Shown piece by piece: positions 21,815 to 31,626 of a stretch of 64,000 nt of DNA. The stretch covers positions 1 to 64,000 of the forward strand of contig JAPOVK010000025.1 of the NCBI GenBank assembly GCA_026708185.1. The letters are read 5' to 3'. The position numbers and the translations under genes are program-made. Source of the stretch: Gammaproteobacteria bacterium. Lineage in GTDB: Bacteria; Pseudomonadota; Gammaproteobacteria; Pseudomonadales; Azotimanducaceae. The notes beneath the pieces were generated by a model, which was not told the DNA's origin, did no database searches, and worked only from the letters and a program-made list of their open reading frames with translations. Numbering within the stretch: the first letter of the stretch is position 1; every line of letters begins with the position of its first letter.

Positions 21815-22804
21815 TTAGAACCCCCTCGTCAAGCCCACGATCAAGCCCGTCGCCAGGATGTTCACAAGCGTCAGCGGCAGCAGGATCTTCCAACCGAGGC
21901 TCATCAACTGGTCGTAGCGCGGCCGCGGAATCGCCGCCCGCAACAGGATGAAGACGTGGATGAAGAACACGACCTTGATGCCGAACCAGGCGATCGGCGG
22001 CACGAAATCGAAATCCAGGAACACCGGCGCGTGCCAGCCGCCGAAGAAGAGCAGCGTGATCAGGCAGGACGTGGCGATCATGGCCACGTATTCGCCGCAC
22101 ATGACGAAGGCGAATTTCATGCCCGAGTACTCGGTGTGGAAGCCCGCCGTCAGCTCGTGCTCGGCCTCCGGCAGGTCGAAAGGCAACCGATGCGACTCCG
22201 CGAGGCCGGCGATGAAGAAGATCACGAAGCCGAGGAACTGCGGCACGATGAACCACAGATCCTTCTGGGCGTCGACGATCTGCACGAGGCTGAACGTTCC
22301 GGCGTGGATCACCACGCCCATGATCGACAGCCCCATGAACACCTCGTAGGTGACCATTTGCGCCGCCGCACGGAGGCTACCGAGTAGCGCGTACTTGTTG
22401 TTGCTGGCGAAGCCGCCGAGCAGCACGCCGTACACGGCAAGCGAGGACATGGCGAGGAACCACAACAGCGCGATGTTGACGTCGACGACGTACAGGCCCG
22501 GGGCGAACGGGATGACCGCGAGGATCATCAGCATCGACGCGGCGATGATCCCCGGGGCGAGCACGAACAGCGTCCGGTCGCCGAACGGCGGCACCCAGTC
22601 GTCCTTGGTGAAGAGCTTGATGCCGTCGGCTATGCCCTGCAGCACGCCGAACCAGCCGACGCGGTTGGGACCCAGGCGGTCCTGCCACCAGCCGAGCACG
22701 CGGCGTTCCCACCAGACCAGGAACATGACGCCGACCAGCGTCCCTCCCGTCAGCGGGAGGATGAGCACGTAGCTCCAGTTGATGTCGTATCCGAACACGC
22801 TCAA
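21815..22804 (-). CDS. nuoH: NADH-quinone oxidoreductase subunit H
   Basis: This 329-residue membrane subunit has eight or nine helices and the quinone-site loops ([28 protein letters not shown] and [27 protein letters not shown]). NuoH forms the quinone cavity with NuoB and NuoD and connects to NuoA/J/K. Its ATG overlaps the nuoG stop (ATGA). Length matches E. coli NuoH (325). Confidence 0.97.
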   Translation of the reverse strand: MSVFGYDINWSYVLILPLTGGTLVGVMFLVWWERRVLGWWQDRLGPNRVGWFGVLQGIADGIKLFTKDDWVPPFGDRTLFVLAPGIIAASMLMILAVIPFAPGLYVVDVNIALLWFLAMSSLAVYGVLLGGFASNNKYALLGSLRAAAQMVTYEVFMGLSIMGVVIHAGTFSLVQIVDAQKDLWFIVPQFLGFVIFFIAGLAESHRLPFDLPEAEHELTAGFHTEYSGMKFAFVMCGEYVAMIATSCLITLLFFGGWHAPVFLDFDFVPPIAWFGIKVVFFIHVFILLRAAIPRPRYDQLMSLGWKILLPLTLVNILATGLIVGLTRGF

Positions 22805-25518
22805 CCTCTGGCGATGAGGTCCGCCTCGCCGGCCGGCCGCGGGCCCACGGTCCGGACGAAGTCCGGATCGGCCGCCAAGGCCACGGTCGGTGTCGTCACC
22901 AGCCCCGCGCCGGGAATCCCCTGCGCGATGCCGACCACGCCGGGCTGCATGGCATCGTCCTCGTGGACTTCGACGCTGGTATCGAGTTCTTCGATGCGCA
23001 CTCCGTCCCCCGCGGCCACCTGCAGGCGCTTGGCGTCGGCCGGGTTGAGGACGGCGTACGGTGCGGGCGTTCTCTCCAGGACCGGAGCGGAGGCGGCCGA
23101 GAGTTCGTCGCCGCCGAAGACATGGCTCAACCGTGCGACGACGAAAGCCCCGTCGACGGGGCCTCCGCCTTCGGAGGTGCGCAGGGCGAACGGCTCGGGA
23201 TCGCGCGTTACCGGCACGTTCGGGATCAGGCGCACCCCGGGGTCGCCACCGCTCAGTGCGCCGCCCACCTCCTGCTGGAACTTGAACACCGACTGGTTGG
23301 AGTTCCAGCCCGGTGTCCAGACGTAGGGCACCAGCGCGCCCGGCTGCGCGCCGGTGTTCTGCCCCTCCATCGAGTAGGCGAACGGCGTCTCGTCGTCCAC
23401 CGGCGCCTTCGGCTCGTGGACGCTGACATCGGCGCGCATGGCCGTGCGGCCACTGTAGCGATGGGGCTGGCGCGGAATCCGCGTCTCGGCGGCCGTGGCG
23501 CGGAACTTAGCACTCGGCGCGCTGTCCTTGAGCGGTGTGAAAACGCCGGATGCTAACCCCGAGGTCACTTCATCGATGTGCGACCACGCGAGTCGATTGT
23601 CTGCGAGCGCCGCGAGCCAGCGCCACGACGGCGCCACCTCGTCCGTTGGTTCGAAGACCTGGTAGAACCGTTGCGCGCGCGTCTCGTAGTTGACGAAGGT
23701 ACCGGTCTGCTCGGCATACGTGGCGACCGGCATGACCACCGCCGCCGCCTCGGCGGTCGGATTCTCCAACGCGTCGAGCACGATGGAGTTTTCGAGGTCG
23801 ATCTGCTCCGCCGGGGCACGGCGGGTGAGGTCGTTCTCCATCACGATCGACGCCGCGCCGTCGCGCATGCGCCCAAGCGCATCGCTCAAGCGTAGACCCC
23901 CGCCCAGCATGGCGGCGCCGTAGCTGTTCGCCTCCGTCGCGGTCAAGGCGAGCATGGCCTCCCGGCCACCGCCATGACGGCGCAGCGACCAGGCGATGTT
24001 GGCGGCCGCGCGCAGCAATCCGGGTTCCCGGGCTTCGGAGCCCGCGATGATGAGCGGCCGCGCCGCACCGGCGAGCGCTTGGGCGGCGGCGCCCACGAAG
24101 TCGTCGGCGAAGCTCGCGGCATCGATCGCGTCGGCGATCGCAAACCCGGCACGGGCCAAGTCGGCGGCGGCACCGCGCAGCGTGCCGGCAGCGATTTCAT
24201 CAATTCGCGTGGACTTAGCCGATGCCACGTACAAGGGGCTCATGGCCGCCTGGGCATGACCCCGCACGCCGGCGTCCTGCCACTCGGGAATCCCGGCATC
24301 CCGGGCCATGTCGAAGGTCACGCCGCGCACCGCCTGGCGGATCGCCAAGGCCATGCGGGCCGCGGTATTGGAGACGTCCTCGCCGAGTACGAGCACGGCG
24401 TCGGCGCTCTCGATTTCGGTCAGCGAAGGGATTCGGAAGCCGCCTGCCCGGTAGATGTCCAGGGCAGCCGCCATGGTGTCCGCCTCGTCGTCCGCAAGGC
24501 CCGGGCAGAAGTTCTCATGGCCCACCAACTGCTTGAGCGCGTAGTTGGCTTCGAGCGACGCCCTCGGCGAGCCGATGCCGACCACGTCGCCCGACGCCAA
24601 GCGCTCCCCAGCAGCCGCCAGCACGGCGTCCCGGCCCGGCGCCTCGAATACGTCGTCCGCGGCGCGCACGCCCGCCTGGCGGATGCGCTTGTCGTGGTTG
24701 ACGAAGTGCGACCCGTAGCGACCGCGGTCGCAAAGGAAGTAGCCGTTGACCTCGCCGTGGTAGCGGTTGTGGACGCGCTTTAAAACGCCATAGCGCTCGG
24801 CGGAAAACGTGTTGCAGCCGACAGCGCAGTGCGGGCAGATGGACGGTGCCGACTGCAGGTCCCACTTGCGCGTGTAGACCTTGGAGAACGGCTTGTCCGT
24901 GAACACGCCCGTCGGGCAGACCTCGACCAGGTTGCCGGCGAATTCACTCTCAAGCACGCCGTCCTCCTCCCGGCCGAAGAACATCCGCGACCGGGAACCG
25001 AAGGCGTCGAGGTCCTTGCCGCCGGCGTAGTCCCGGTAGTAGCGGACACAGCGGTAGCAGGTGATGCAGCGGTTCATCTCGTGGCCGATGAAGGGCCCGA
25101 GGTACTGGTTCTGCCAGGTGCGCTTGGCACCCGAATAGCGACGCATCGAGTGGCCGGTCATGACCGTCATGTCCTGCAGGTGGCACTCGCCACCCTCCTC
25201 GCAGACCGGGCAGTCGTGCGGATGGTTCTCCATCAACCATTCGATGACCTGCTTGCGGAAGTCGGCGGCGAAGGCGGCCCCTATCGAGACGCGCATGCCG
25301 TCCTGAACCGTCATCATGCAGGCCATCTGCAGTCGGCCGCGCTGATCCGCTTCGTCCGCGTACTGGATGACGGCGCAAAGGCGGCAGGAACCCACGGAGC
25401 CCATGGCGGGGTGCCAGCAGAAGTAGGGGAGATCGAGTCGCTCGGAGAGCGCCGCATGGAGCAGGTTCTCGCCCTCGGGGAGGTCGTAGTCCTTGCCGTC
25501 GATATTGACCGTGGCCAT
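22801..25518 (-). CDS. nuoG: NADH-quinone oxidoreductase subunit G
   Basis: The 905-residue subunit holds an N-terminal [2Fe-2S] (CRLC and CMM), His-Cys3 and further [4Fe-4S] clusters (HDCPVCEEGGECHLQD, CITCYRCVRYYRDYAG), and the extra N7-type site (CPHCAVGCN ... CDRGR) known from gamma-type NuoG. A molybdopterin-oxidoreductase-like domain follows. It passes electrons in the peripheral arm. Its ATG at 25518 sits about 183 bases after a candidate promoter; in the family nuoG normally follows nuoF directly, but here nuoF is 2.6 kb away across three opposite-strand genes. Confidence 0.96.
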   Translation of the reverse strand: MATVNIDGKDYDLPEGENLLHAALSERLDLPYFCWHPAMGSVGSCRLCAVIQYADEADQRGRLQMACMMTVQDGMRVSIGAAFAADFRKQVIEWLMENHPHDCPVCEEGGECHLQDMTVMTGHSMRRYSGAKRTWQNQYLGPFIGHEMNRCITCYRCVRYYRDYAGGKDLDAFGSRSRMFFGREEDGVLESEFAGNLVEVCPTGVFTDKPFSKVYTRKWDLQSAPSICPHCAVGCNTFSAERYGVLKRVHNRYHGEVNGYFLCDRGRYGSHFVNHDKRIRQAGVRAADDVFEAPGRDAVLAAAGERLASGDVVGIGSPRASLEANYALKQLVGHENFCPGLADDEADTMAAALDIYRAGGFRIPSLTEIESADAVLVLGEDVSNTAARMALAIRQAVRGVTFDMARDAGIPEWQDAGVRGHAQAAMSPLYVASAKSTRIDEIAAGTLRGAAADLARAGFAIADAIDAASFADDFVGAAAQALAGAARPLIIAGSEAREPGLLRAAANIAWSLRRHGGGREAMLALTATEANSYGAAMLGGGLRLSDALGRMRDGAASIVMENDLTRRAPAEQIDLENSIVLDALENPTAEAAAVVMPVATYAEQTGTFVNYETRAQRFYQVFEPTDEVAPSWRWLAALADNRLAWSHIDEVTSGLASGVFTPLKDSAPSAKFRATAAETRIPRQPHRYSGRTAMRADVSVHEPKAPVDDETPFAYSMEGQNTGAQPGALVPYVWTPGWNSNQSVFKFQQEVGGALSGGDPGVRLIPNVPVTRDPEPFALRTSEGGGPVDGAFVVARLSHVFGGDELSAASAPVLERTPAPYAVLNPADAKRLQVAAGDGVRIEELDTSVEVHEDDAMQPGVVGIAQGIPGAGLVTTPTVALAADPDFVRTVGPRPAGEADLIARG

Positions 25519-25673
25519 TGCGCTATCCGTCGAAGCGGCTCACACCGCTATCCCGGCGGACCTTGGACAGGCGTGGATCGGCATACGGCCCCGCTTGGAA
25601 CATGACCCCTCCCAATCCGCATGACGCCGCTTGGCCCACGCGTGACTCCCAACAAAGCACTTGCGCGGGCGAG

Positions 25674-25707
25674 ACGCGAAAGCGCGCTAGTAAGCGCGAA
25701 AGCGCGC
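25674..25707. repeat. Two tandem GCGCGAAAGCGCGC-type hairpins in the nuoG leader
   Basis: On the plus strand CGCGAAAGCGCG occurs twice, 10-11 bases apart (around 25674-25685 and 25696-25707). Each can fold to a 4-5-bp stem with a four-base loop. Transcribed from the candidate promoter, they would sit at the very 5' end of the nuoG leader. Confidence 0.55.
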
Positions 25708-25736
25708 ACAATACAGATAGCAGGCGCATGGGGCAA
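25708..25736 (-). promoter_or_regulatory. Candidate nuoG promoter
   Basis: On the minus strand TTGCCC (25731-25736), exactly 17 bases and TATTGT (25708-25713). Both hexamers, the spacing and the bases ATCTG just before the -10 are the same in the nuoA candidate at 32833-32861, an 11-base match (ATCTGTATTGT). Confidence 0.6.
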
Positions 25737-25860
25737 GCCGAGGCGATCTCCTACAACGCATCGAGAGATCGTCCATTTTGCCGCCGTTCAGGACGCGTTC
25801 AAATGCTCATCTCGCGCTGACATGCGGCGGATGCGGAAAGGGCTGTGGTACGGTTTCGAT

Positions 25861-26649
25861 ATGGACAAACGGGAAAAAGCGATCGACCTCCACGGCGGTG
25901 TTTTGCAGCGTGCGCCGATTCCAACGACGCCGCCACACCCGTTGCCGGGCGGAGAGTATGACCGGGACGGTTTCCTGTACCGGTACCACGTTGTGGAGAG
26001 CCTCCGCCACGACCGCGTCCGTCTGACCACGGCGGCATTGCTGGTGCCGTACCTGAGACGCCTCCACGGGAATCGCGCGCTGGTTGCCAGCGACTGCGGC
26101 CTCTATCCGCGGCCGGTGGATCGATTCGCCAAGCCGCTTGCACCGGACATCATGGTCTCGCTCACAGCGGGCGACCTCGACGCCCCCGGGACCGCGCCGG
26201 ACGAGGACCGGATGTCCTACAAGCTCTGGCAGGAACCCGTGCCCGACCTGATCCTGGAGGTGGTCTCTTGGAGTTCCGTCACGCGCGACACCATCGAGAA
26301 GCCGAAACTCTACGAAAGGCTCGGCGTCTCCGAGTTCTGGCTCGTAGATCCGCATCGCCTCACCGATGCGCCCGACGGCTTGCGAGGGGCGTACTTGGTC
26401 GATGGCAGGTATCAGGGCGCGCGGGCACGGACTCCCGGGGCCGATGAAGCGCCGTTGCCACCCGGAGCCGTGGTCTACTGGAGCGACGTTCTTGGGCTCT
26501 ACCTCTATTCCGATGGACCCGAACTGCGTTTCCACCACCCCGTGACGGGGCGGATGCGGGACTTCGCGGAAGAATCCGATGCCCGTATCGCGGCGGAGGA
26601 ACGCATCCGGTCCCTCGAAGCCCAACTTCGCGCATCGCGCGGCGAGTAG
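25861..26649 (+). CDS. Uma2-family PD-(D/E)XK endonuclease-like protein
   Basis: A 262-residue protein with the restriction-endonuclease fold motifs of Uma2: Asp in APDIMVS (about 96) and PDLILEVVSWSS with Glu about 133, followed by KPKLYERLGVSEFWLVDP. A charged C-terminal helix ends the protein. Uma2 domains are frequent in cyanobacteria and planctomycetes, and their physiological role is largely unknown. I chose the ATG at 25861; no clear ribosome site precedes it. It is the first of three plus-strand genes inserted between nuoF and nuoG. Confidence 0.82.
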   Translation: MDKREKAIDLHGGVLQRAPIPTTPPHPLPGGEYDRDGFLYRYHVVESLRHDRVRLTTAALLVPYLRRLHGNRALVASDCGLYPRPVDRFAKPLAPDIMVSLTAGDLDAPGTAPDEDRMSYKLWQEPVPDLILEVVSWSSVTRDTIEKPKLYERLGVSEFWLVDPHRLTDAPDGLRGAYLVDGRYQGARARTPGADEAPLPPGAVVYWSDVLGLYLYSDGPELRFHHPVTGRMRDFAEESDARIAAEERIRSLEAQLRASRGE

Positions 26650-26661
26650 CTGACGACGAGC

Positions 26662-26686
26662 ACGCCCGGTTAAGCACATCGGGCGT
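26662..26686. repeat. Inverted repeat between Uma2 and isomerase genes
   Basis: ACGCCCG and CGGGCGT flank an 11-base spacer, 12 bases past the Uma2 stop. It may end that transcript or act as an operator for the isomerase gene. Confidence 0.45.
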
Positions 26687-26699
26687 TGCGATGCCGCGC

Positions 26700-26705
26700 T
26701 AGAAT
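26700..26705 (+). promoter_or_regulatory. Candidate -10 box (TAGAAT) giving a leaderless mRNA
   Basis: TAGAAT ends six bases before the isomerase ATG at 26712, so a transcript starting at the usual distance would begin at the A of the start codon. The six bases between are all C and no ribosome site is present. No good -35 is visible at 16-18 bases. Confidence 0.4.
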
Positions 26706-26711
26706 CCCCCC

Positions 26712-27332
26712 ATGCACACTGTCGAGTTTTTTTTCGATTGCAGCAGCCCGTGGACCTACCTCGCCTTCGAGCAGATCCAGCGCACACTCGACGAACCGAT
26801 CCGGTCCGGGGACGTGGCACTGCAATGGCGACCGATCCTCGTCGGCGGGGTGTTCAACACCGTGAACCCGAGCGTGTACGAAGCCCGCGCCAACCCGGTG
26901 CGGCGCAAGGCACGCTACCAGGGCAAGGATCTCGCGGACTGGGCGCGCTACGTCGGCGTCGGCATCGGCTGGACCCCGCCGGTCTTCCCGGTCAACAGCG
27001 TCAAGGCGATGCGCGGTGTCTTCGTCGCCGAGGAGGCCGGCTGCCTGGTGCCGTATTCACGGCGCGTCTTCGAGACCTACTGGGGCGAGCTTGCCGACAT
27101 CTCGCAGGACGACGTGCTGGCGAAGATCGTCCTGGAAGTGGGTCTCGACCGGGCGGCGTTCTTCGACAAGATACGATCGGACGACTACAAGGCGAGACTG
27201 CGCGCGAACACCGACGAACTGATCGAGCGCGGGGGCTTCGGATCGCCCACCATGTTCGTCGACGGCGACGACATGTACTTCGGCAACGACCGTATCCCGC
27301 TGTTGGCGTTTAGGCTGGGGCTAGGTCGTTAA
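26712..27332 (+). CDS. 2-hydroxychromene-2-carboxylate isomerase / DsbA-family (kappa GST-like) protein
   Basis: This 206-residue protein belongs to the DsbA-like family of NahD and kappa-class GSTs: the active Ser is in FDCSSPWTYLAFEQI near the N-terminus, and the C-terminal FGSPTMFVDGDDMYFGNDRI is typical. NahD isomerises 2-hydroxychromene-2-carboxylate in naphthalene degradation; related proteins have unknown or glutathione-linked substrates. No aromatic degradation genes are near. The ATG is probably leaderless. Its stop TAA touches the bpt GTG. Confidence 0.88.
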   Translation: MHTVEFFFDCSSPWTYLAFEQIQRTLDEPIRSGDVALQWRPILVGGVFNTVNPSVYEARANPVRRKARYQGKDLADWARYVGVGIGWTPPVFPVNSVKAMRGVFVAEEAGCLVPYSRRVFETYWGELADISQDDVLAKIVLEVGLDRAAFFDKIRSDDYKARLRANTDELIERGGFGSPTMFVDGDDMYFGNDRIPLLAFRLGLGR

Positions 27333-28049
27333 GTGGCCGGACCCGACGTGCTCAAGGTCACTCGGCATGTCGCCGGCCCACATCCGTGCGTCTACTTCCC
27401 CGAGCGCAAAATGCGTGCCGTCGTCGTCGGCGCCGCGCCCGAAGACAAAGCGGCGGTCTATTCACGCTTGGCGCCATTGGGATTCCGCCGAACCGGCAGC
27501 GTCTACTACGCGCCACGCTGCGAAGGCTGCAATGCGTGCATCTCCCTGCGCGTCAAGGCTGGCGAGTTCGCCCCGAACCGGCGCTTCCGCCGCGTGCTCC
27601 GACGTAACGCCGACTTGCAGACGGTGGCCACGGCACGCGACGAGGAGCCCGTCGAACACTTCGCGTTGTACCAACGCTACATCAAGGGGCGCCACGCGGG
27701 TGGCAGCATGGATCCGCCCTCGCCCGCCGACTACATTCAGCTCGCGCACCCGGCGGGAATGGAAACCATCGCCCTGGATATCCGGCAGGATGGCCGCCTC
27801 GTCGCATCGGCCGTCACCGACGTCCTCGACCACGGCCTCGCCGCCGTCTACACCTATTTCGACCCCTCGATGTCGGACCGAAGCCTGGGCGTCTTCGCGA
27901 TCCTCGAGCAGATCGCCGAGTGTCGCCGACGCGGGTTGCCGTACCTGTACCTGGGCTACTGGATCGAGGAATCGGACAAAATGCGCTACAAGGCGGATTT
28001 CGGGCCGGCCGAGGTGTTGATCAACGGCAACTGGTCGCCGCTCCCTTAG
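27333..28049 (+). CDS. bpt: Aspartate/glutamate leucyltransferase (Bpt, L/F-type N-end rule)
   Basis: The 238-residue protein has the Bpt/ATE-like layout: N-terminal FPERKMRAVVVG, the cysteine motif YYAPRCEGCNACISLRVKAGEF, then RRFRRVLRRNADL and the C-terminal LYLGYWIEESDKMRYKADFGPAEVL. It transfers leucine from Leu-tRNA to N-terminal Asp/Glu of proteins, marking them for ClpAP degradation. The GTG at 27333 directly follows the TAA of the isomerase gene (zero spacing). It converges with nuoF. Confidence 0.93.
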   Translation: MAGPDVLKVTRHVAGPHPCVYFPERKMRAVVVGAAPEDKAAVYSRLAPLGFRRTGSVYYAPRCEGCNACISLRVKAGEFAPNRRFRRVLRRNADLQTVATARDEEPVEHFALYQRYIKGRHAGGSMDPPSPADYIQLAHPAGMETIALDIRQDGRLVASAVTDVLDHGLAAVYTYFDPSMSDRSLGVFAILEQIAECRRRGLPYLYLGYWIEESDKMRYKADFGPAEVLINGNWSPLP

Positions 28050-28065
28050 CGCATCCTTGAGAGAA

Positions 28066-28083
28066 GCGGACGAGGACGTCCGC
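28066..28083. terminator. Hairpin between convergent bpt and nuoF
   Basis: GCGGACG, loop AGGA, CGTCCGC. It sits between the convergent genes and could serve both. It lacks a T-run. The stem recurs with another loop at 32924-32941. Confidence 0.5.
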
Positions 28084-28093
28084 ACACCGCCGA

Positions 28094-29374
28094 CTACCGG
28101 TAAGGGCACTTCCCTTGGCGGATGTGCTCCTCGAAATCATCGCGGAAGTAGCGCAACGCGCTGGCCAGGGGCTCGATCGCTCCCGGCGCATGCAGGCAGA
28201 AGGTGTTGGTCACGCCACCGATGAACATGGCGTTGCGGTCGAGGAGTTCCAAGTCGCCTTCCTTGCCGCGGCCCTCCTCGATCTCGATCAGGAGCTCTTC
28301 AACCCACGGCAGCCCCTCGCGGCACGGCGTGCAGAAACCGCACGATTCCTGGGCGAAGAAATGCTCGAGGTTCCGGCACATGTCCACCGGGCAGATCGAG
28401 TCGTCCATGAGGATCATCGTCCCGGTGCCCATCCTGCTGCCGGCCTTCTGGATCGTGCCGTAGTCCATGGCAAGGTCGAGATGCTCCTCGACGAGGAAGT
28501 CGGTGGACGCGCCGCCCGGCAGCAGGCCACGCAGCTTGTAGCCCTCGCGCATGCCGCCAGCGTGCTCCTCGATGATCTCGCGGATCGTGGTGCCGATCGG
28601 CAGTTCCCACAACCCCGGCTTGTTGACGCGACCGGAGACGCCGTAGATCTTGGTGCCCGCGTCGTCGCCGGTGCCGAGCGAGTGGTACCAGTCCGCGCCG
28701 TTGCGGACGATCCCGGGCACGTTGCACAGGGTCTCGACGTTGTTGACGATCGTCGGACGGCCCCAGGCACCGCTCGCAGGCGGGAACGGCGGCTTCTGCC
28801 GCGGCTGGGCGCGCTTGCCTTCCAGCGCATTCAGGAGCGCCGTTTCCTCGCCGCAGATGTAGCGTCCCGCGGAGCGATGAATGCGAAGCTCGAGGTTGAT
28901 GTCGGTGCCGAAGATGCCTCGACCGAGATATCCCTGCGCATACGCGTCGTCGATGGCCTTCGTAAGTTCCCGGAACGGCTCGTGGTACTCGCCGCGGAGG
29001 AAGACATAGGCCGTTTCGGCGTGGATGGCATGCGCCGCGACGATCATGCCTTCGATCAGGATGTGCGGGTTGTACTCCAGTAGATAACGGTCCTTGAAAG
29101 TGCCCGGCTCCATCTCGTCCGCGTTGCAGACCAAGTACTTGCCACCGGGCGTCCGTGCCGGACCCCGCGTGAAGCCCCATTTCATGCCCGTGCCGAAACC
29201 GGCACCGCCGCGCCCGCGCAAATTGGCTTCGGTCACCAGGTCGATGATGTCGTCCGGCTGCATGCCGAGCGCCTTGCGTGCCGCCTCGTAGCCGCCGTGC
29301 GACTCGTAGGCCAAGCGGTCCACCGCGCCGCCGACGGTGTCGATGATCCCGATCAGGGGGCGGGTGTCGTCCAC
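28094..29374 (-). CDS. nuoF: NADH-quinone oxidoreductase subunit F
   Basis: The 426-residue NADH-binding subunit shows the FMN/NADH glycine-rich region (LRGRGGAGFGTGMKWGF), the motif ICGEETALLNALEGKRAQPR and the [4Fe-4S] N3 site (ESCGFCTPCREG). NuoF accepts electrons from NADH. The GTG at 29374 is the last base of the nuoE stop (TAGTG) and gives MDDTRPLIGIID, as in homologues. It is the last gene of the first nuo half; the second half continues 2.6 kb away from nuoG. Confidence 0.96.
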   Translation of the reverse strand: MDDTRPLIGIIDTVGGAVDRLAYESHGGYEAARKALGMQPDDIIDLVTEANLRGRGGAGFGTGMKWGFTRGPARTPGGKYLVCNADEMEPGTFKDRYLLEYNPHILIEGMIVAAHAIHAETAYVFLRGEYHEPFRELTKAIDDAYAQGYLGRGIFGTDINLELRIHRSAGRYICGEETALLNALEGKRAQPRQKPPFPPASGAWGRPTIVNNVETLCNVPGIVRNGADWYHSLGTGDDAGTKIYGVSGRVNKPGLWELPIGTTIREIIEEHAGGMREGYKLRGLLPGGASTDFLVEEHLDLAMDYGTIQKAGSRMGTGTMILMDDSICPVDMCRNLEHFFAQESCGFCTPCREGLPWVEELLIEIEEGRGKEGDLELLDRNAMFIGGVTNTFCLHAPGAIEPLASALRYFRDDFEEHIRQGKCPYR

Positions 29375-29862
29375 TACGCGAACCTCGCGAAGATCTCTTC
29401 GAGCGCCTCCGGGGTCACGTCCCCGATGAGCTCGTCGTCGACCATCATCGTCGGCGCGCGGTCGCAGGCACCGAGACAAACGATCGGCAACAGCGTGAAA
29501 CGGTCGTCTTCCGTCGTCTCGCCCAAGGCGATGCCGAGGTGCTCCTCGACGGCTTTGCGCAACCCGTCGGCGCCCATCACGTAGCAGGACACGCTGTCGC
29601 AGACCATCACAACGTGCCGGCCCACCGGTTTGCGGTAGATGAGATTGTAGAAGGTCGCGATGCTGTCGAGATTCTCGACCGACATTCCCAAGAGTCGCGC
29701 GATGGCGCCGAGGCTCTCGTCGGACACCCAGCCCCGATAGCGTTGAACGATCATCATGGCGTCGATGGCCGCCGACTTACGGTCAGGCAGGTGCGCCGCT
29801 TCCTCTTCAATCTCACGAATCTCGTCGTCCGAGAGGATTTGGACGAGTGCCGCTTCGCTCAT
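29374..29862 (-). CDS. nuoE: NADH-quinone oxidoreductase subunit E
   Basis: The 162-residue protein has four cysteines for cluster N1a in CDSVSCY and CLGACDRAP, and the typical helical N-terminal domain ([32 protein letters not shown]). It sits with NuoF in the dehydrogenase module. The ATG at 29862 overlaps the nuoCD stop (ATGA). Length fits E. coli NuoE (166). Confidence 0.96.
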   Translation of the reverse strand: MSEAALVQILSDDEIREIEEEAAHLPDRKSAAIDAMMIVQRYRGWVSDESLGAIARLLGMSVENLDSIATFYNLIYRKPVGRHVVMVCDSVSCYVMGADGLRKAVEEHLGIALGETTEDDRFTLLPIVCLGACDRAPTMMVDDELIGDVTPEALEEIFARFA

Positions 29863-31622
29863 CGGTCCACGTCCGCCATCACGAAGTCGATGCTCGCGAT
29901 GATCGCGATCAGATCCGCCACCATGAACCCTCGGCTGATCAGCGGAATCTGCTGCAGCGCCGGGAACGAGGGGGTCCGGACCCGCGTCCGGTACGCCATG
30001 GTGCCGCCATCGGAGATCGAGTAGTAGGAGTTCCAGCCCTTGGTCGCTTCGATCAGGGTCGTCGACTCCCCGGGCGGAATCACCGGTCCCCAGCTCACGT
30101 TCAGGAAGTGGTGGATGAGCGTCTCGATGTCCTGCATCGTGCGCTCCTTGCGCGGCGGCGTGGTCAGCCGGTGGTCCGACTTCACCGGGCCGGACGGCAT
30201 GTTCTCCACGCATTGGCGCATGATCCGCAAGCTCTGGCGAATCTCTTCGACGCGGACCTCGCAGCGCGCGTAGCAGTCCCCTGCCTGCGCCGTGGGGATG
30301 TCGAAGTCGAACTCGTCGTACATGCTGTAGGGCCGGTTCTTACGCAGATCCCAGTCGTGGCCGGTGGCCCGCAGGGACGGTCCGGTGATGCCCCAGTCGA
30401 GGCCCTCTTCGGTGGTGTACGCGCCGATGCCCTGCGTGCGGCGCTTGAGGATCTTGTTCCTCATGGCCATCTTGTCGTAGTGGTCGAGGCGCGCGGGCAT
30501 GTAGTCGCAGAAGTCGAGGACCATCTTGTCCCAGCCGTCGGGCAGGTCCTGGGTCACGCCGCCGATGCGGAACCAGCTCGGGTGCATGCGCCCGCCCGTG
30601 ATCGCTTCGATGATCGAGAACAGGCGCTCGCGGTCCGCGAACATGTAGAAGACCGGCGACATCTGCCCGACGTCCTGGGCGAAGGTGCCGTAGAACAGGA
30701 GGTGGCTCGCGATCCGGAAGCACTCGGCGAGCATGACGCGGATGACCTGCGCGCGTGTCGGCACCTCGATGCCGGCCATCTTCTCCACGTTCAACACGTA
30801 AGGCAGGTTGTTCATCACCCCGCCGAGGTAGTCGACGCGGTCGGTGTACGGGATGTAGGTATGCCAGGACTGGCGCTCGGCCATCTTCTCCTGGGCCCGG
30901 TGGTGGTAGCCGATGTCCGGCACCGCCTGGACGATCACTTCACCGTCGAGCTGCAGCGCGATGCGGAAGACGCCGTGGACGCTCGGGTGGTTCGGGCCTA
31001 AGTTCAGGAACATGAAGTCGGTGTGCTTGGCGTCCATCTTCATGCCCCACTCCTCGGGCACGAAGCGCAAGGCGTCCTGCTGCGCCTTCTGGAACTCGGG
31101 CGTCATCTTGAACGGATCCATTTCCGTCGCCCGCGCCGGATGCTCCTTGCGCAGCGGATGGCCCTCCCAGAGGGCTGGCGTGAGGATGCGGCGGAGATTC
31201 GAGTGGCCGTCGAAGCCGATGCCGAACATGTCGAACGCCTCGCGCTCGTACCAGTTCGCAACCGGGTAGACAGATTCGATGGAGTCGATGCTCTCGCCGT
31301 CGGCCAACGCCACCTTGATCCGTACATCGTCGTCGTTGGAGACCGAGATCAGGTGGTAGAAGACGGTGAAATCGGACGCCGGCTGATCGTCCCTGTGCTG
31401 ACGGACGCGCTCGTCGATCGCGGAGAGGTCGAACATCAACTCGAAGCGCTCGGGGGCGTCGTTCTTGAGGTAGCGCATGACCGACTTGATGCGGTCCCTG
31501 GGCACCCAAACGGTGGTTATGCCGTCAACGCACGTCTGCGGGATGCACTCGGGTCCGAAGTGCGTGGCGAGGTCCGCGGCGATGTGGTGTTCATCCGCCG
31601 TCTGTGCGAGTGCTTCCGCCAT
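29859..31622 (-). CDS. nuoC: NADH-quinone oxidoreductase subunit C/D (fused)
   Basis: The 587-residue protein fuses NuoC (about 1-190, with [30 protein letters not shown]) to NuoD ([23 protein letters not shown] and [21 protein letters not shown]). The fusion is typical of Gammaproteobacteria such as E. coli; many other Proteobacteria have separate genes. It supports the quinone site in the peripheral arm. The ATG at 31622 leaves a 4-base gap after nuoB. The NuoD part has the conserved HP and R residues lining the quinone pocket. Confidence 0.97.
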   Translation of the reverse strand: MAEALAQTADEHHIAADLATHFGPECIPQTCVDGITTVWVPRDRIKSVMRYLKNDAPERFELMFDLSAIDERVRQHRDDQPASDFTVFYHLISVSNDDDVRIKVALADGESIDSIESVYPVANWYEREAFDMFGIGFDGHSNLRRILTPALWEGHPLRKEHPARATEMDPFKMTPEFQKAQQDALRFVPEEWGMKMDAKHTDFMFLNLGPNHPSVHGVFRIALQLDGEVIVQAVPDIGYHHRAQEKMAERQSWHTYIPYTDRVDYLGGVMNNLPYVLNVEKMAGIEVPTRAQVIRVMLAECFRIASHLLFYGTFAQDVGQMSPVFYMFADRERLFSIIEAITGGRMHPSWFRIGGVTQDLPDGWDKMVLDFCDYMPARLDHYDKMAMRNKILKRRTQGIGAYTTEEGLDWGITGPSLRATGHDWDLRKNRPYSMYDEFDFDIPTAQAGDCYARCEVRVEEIRQSLRIMRQCVENMPSGPVKSDHRLTTPPRKERTMQDIETLIHHFLNVSWGPVIPPGESTTLIEATKGWNSYYSISDGGTMAYRTRVRTPSFPALQQIPLISRGFMVADLIAIIASIDFVMADVDR

Positions 31623-31626
31623 GGGT

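Larger units (their letters stand above)
25519..25860. other. 342-bp intergenic region between divergent nuoG and the Uma2 gene
   Basis: No gene is seen here. It holds the nuoG promoter candidate (25708-25736), a tandem GCGCGAAAGCGC-type hairpin pair close to its start, a repeated GGATAGCG just before nuoG, and the Uma2 upstream sequence. Short frames on both strands have no ribosome site or recognisable product. Confidence 0.6.

Noticed and set aside
25523-25736. Small minus-strand proteins in the nuoG upstream region
   Set aside because: Overlapping short frames without ribosome sites, across hairpins and a candidate promoter; more likely noncoding.
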